From Atribacteria bacterium SCGC AAA255-G05 (GTDB lineage: Bacteria; Atribacterota; Phoenicimicrobiia; Phoenicimicrobiales; Phoenicimicrobiaceae), in contig ASPA01000040.1 in the NCBI GenBank assembly GCA_000405605.1, forward strand, positions 1-15,657: a DNA stretch of 15,657 nt, in the 5' to 3' direction. Below, piece by piece: positions 14,427-15,657 of the stretch; the stretch's first letter is position 1, and each line of letters begins with the position of its first letter. The position numbers and the translations under genes are program-made. Under the pieces are notes generated by a model that was not told where the DNA came from, made no database searches, and was given only the letters and a program-made list of their open reading frames with translations.

Positions 14427-15650
14427 TTATTCTTTCTTTTTTACTTTTAGAAGACTGGCTCGGGTTACGGCTTTAGTGCCGAATTTTTCTCTGATTTTAT
14501 CTAAAGATTGGGTAAGCTGTTCTAATTTATCATCTTTTTTATCCTTTTCGTCTTTTAAGAACTTCAACTGTTTTATTCCATTTCTCGAGGTAAGATTGGA
14601 GAGTTTTATCCCTAAAAGTCTAACTCCGCCTTTTTTATGACTTACTTTATTCAGGAGTTCCACGACTGTTTTAAAGATGATATCATCAAGATGGGTAGGG
14701 TTTTCTAAAGTCTTAGACCTATTTAAGGTAGTAAAATCTTGAAATTTTACTTTTAAAGTAATGGTCCTGCCTTTATAACCTTTTTTTCTTGCCGTATAAC
14801 CCACCAGTTGGGAAATTTTTAGCAGTTCTTTTACTAGAACCGTTTTTTCGGATATATTAGTACCGAAAGTTGTTTCTTTGCCGATAGATTTTGCTGTTGA
14901 TGGAGGAGTAACCGGACTTTCATCTATTCCTTGAGCCAGAAGTTTCATCTTTTTCCCGTTTTTCCCCAGAAGGTTTTCCAAGATAGAATCGGGCATCTGA
15001 GCTAATTGTTCTACCAGATAAATACCAGATTTTTTTAACAGCTCTTCTGTCTTTTTCCCTATGCCCCAGAGGGCAGATACGGGGAGGGGATAGAGGATTT
15101 TTTCAATATCTTTTGAAGGGATAATGCAAAAACCATCCGGCTTCCCCAGATTGGTAGCTATCTTAGCTAAGAATTTATTCTCTGCTATTCCCACCGAGAT
15201 TTTGAGCCCTAATTCTTGATAAACTCTTTCTTTAATTTTTCTTCCTATAGTTTCGCTTGAACCAAAGAGCGATTCACATCCTGATACATCTAAGAAAAGT
15301 TCATCTATGCTCAACGGCTCTAACAGGGGAGTATAATCACTGCAAATTTGAAAGAATTTTTTAGATGACTCTAAGTATTTGTTCATTTGAGAAGGGATAA
15401 AAATTCCCCGGGGGCATTTTTGGCGGGCTTCCCAGATAGGCATACCGGCGTGAACACCGTATTTACGGGCTTCATAAGAAGCAGCACAGACTACTCCCCG
15501 ATTTGAATTACCGCCTTTTCCGTCGGCACCGCCTGATCCTCCTACAATAAGAGGTTTTCCTTGATAAGCCGGATTATCTCTTTGCTCTACAGAGGCAAAG
15601 AAGGCATCGAGGTCTAAATGAATTATGGATAGACGATTGATGTTGTTCAC
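14427..15650 (-). CDS. dinB: DNA polymerase IV (Y-family translesion polymerase)
   Basis: A 407-residue translesion polymerase that copies damaged templates. The palm motif HLDLDAFFASVE carries the first catalytic aspartate (D13) and steric gate F18. SIDELFLDVS (114-123) carries D116 and E117. The SVGIAENKFLAKIATNLGKP block, the helix-hairpin-helix region (LWGIGKKTEELL) and the C-terminal little finger (RTITLKVKF) follow in order. QLKFL near residue 365 could be a weak beta-clamp motif. A glycine-rich insert (about 39-50, GGADGKGGNSN) after PLIVGGS is longer than usual at that turn. The start at 15650 fits the family; any ribosome site lies partly outside the window. The gene converges on the molybdenum hydroxylase operon and has no obvious link to selenium. 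Confidence 0.96.
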   Translation of the reverse strand: MNNINRLSIIHLDLDAFFASVEQRDNPAYQGKPLIVGGSGGADGKGGNSNRGVVCAASYEARKYGVHAGMPIWEARQKCPRGIFIPSQMNKYLESSKKFFQICSDYTPLLEPLSIDELFLDVSGCESLFGSSETIGRKIKERVYQELGLKISVGIAENKFLAKIATNLGKPDGFCIIPSKDIEKILYPLPVSALWGIGKKTEELLKKSGIYLVEQLAQMPDSILENLLGKNGKKMKLLAQGIDESPVTPPSTAKSIGKETTFGTNISEKTVLVKELLKISQLVGYTARKKGYKGRTITLKVKFQDFTTLNRSKTLENPTHLDDIIFKTVVELLNKVSHKKGGVRLLGIKLSNLTSRNGIKQLKFLKDEKDKKDDKLEQLTQSLDKIREKFGTKAVTRASLLKVKKKE

Positions 15651-15657
15651 TATTTTA

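Overview
The window comes from an anaerobic bacterium with an AT-rich genome, purine-rich Shine-Dalgarno sequences (one copy matches AAAGGAGGTGAT exactly), several TTG starts and an active selenocysteine (Sec) pathway. The style fits Clostridia or a candidate anaerobic lineage such as Atribacterota. No ribosomal gene is present to settle the lineage, so this is inference.

Layout. (1) Positions 1-2584, minus: a ygfK-type iron-sulfur flavoprotein ('putative selenate reductase') running off the left edge. A perfect 27-bp inverted repeat touches its start. (2) 2734-3930, minus: an L-fucose/L-arabinose isomerase-like protein. (3) 4002-4805: a REP-associated tyrosine transposase (RAYT) gene with its own REP repeats on both sides. 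The right-hand repeat is a perfect 31-bp-arm hairpin ending 4 bp before a promoter. (4) 4809-9367, plus: a complete Sec cassette, promoter - selC (tRNA-Sec, UCA anticodon) - selA - selB - selD. SelD is itself a selenoprotein: an in-frame TGA at 8375 is followed by a SECIS-like hairpin. (5) 9381-10165: a strong promoter, a leader and a cell-surface lipoprotein of unknown function with no conventional well-spaced start codon. (6) 10252-10691: promoter, a 100-residue HesB/IscA-like selenoprotein (TGA at 10440, SECIS-like hairpin) and a bidirectional terminator. (7) 10706-11023, minus: a small conserved protein. (8) 11165-14331, plus: a molybdenum hydroxylase operon in the order FAD subunit (only its C-terminal part remains), [2Fe-2S] subunit, large and medium molybdopterin subunits. 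This is the order and split of Eubacterium barkeri nicotinate dehydrogenase (ndhFSLM), a selenium-dependent enzyme. (9) 14427-15650, minus: DNA polymerase IV.

How the genes may work together. SelD makes selenophosphate. SelA uses it to make Sec-tRNA(Sec), SelB delivers that to SECIS-marked UGA codons, and two genes inside the window (selD and the hesB-like gene) need it. Selenophosphate also feeds the labile selenium cofactor of some molybdenum hydroxylases, and ygfK is one of the known companion genes of that trait. The window therefore joins both biological uses of selenium. Two unrelated REP-type repeat families sit at the edges of the selenium genes.
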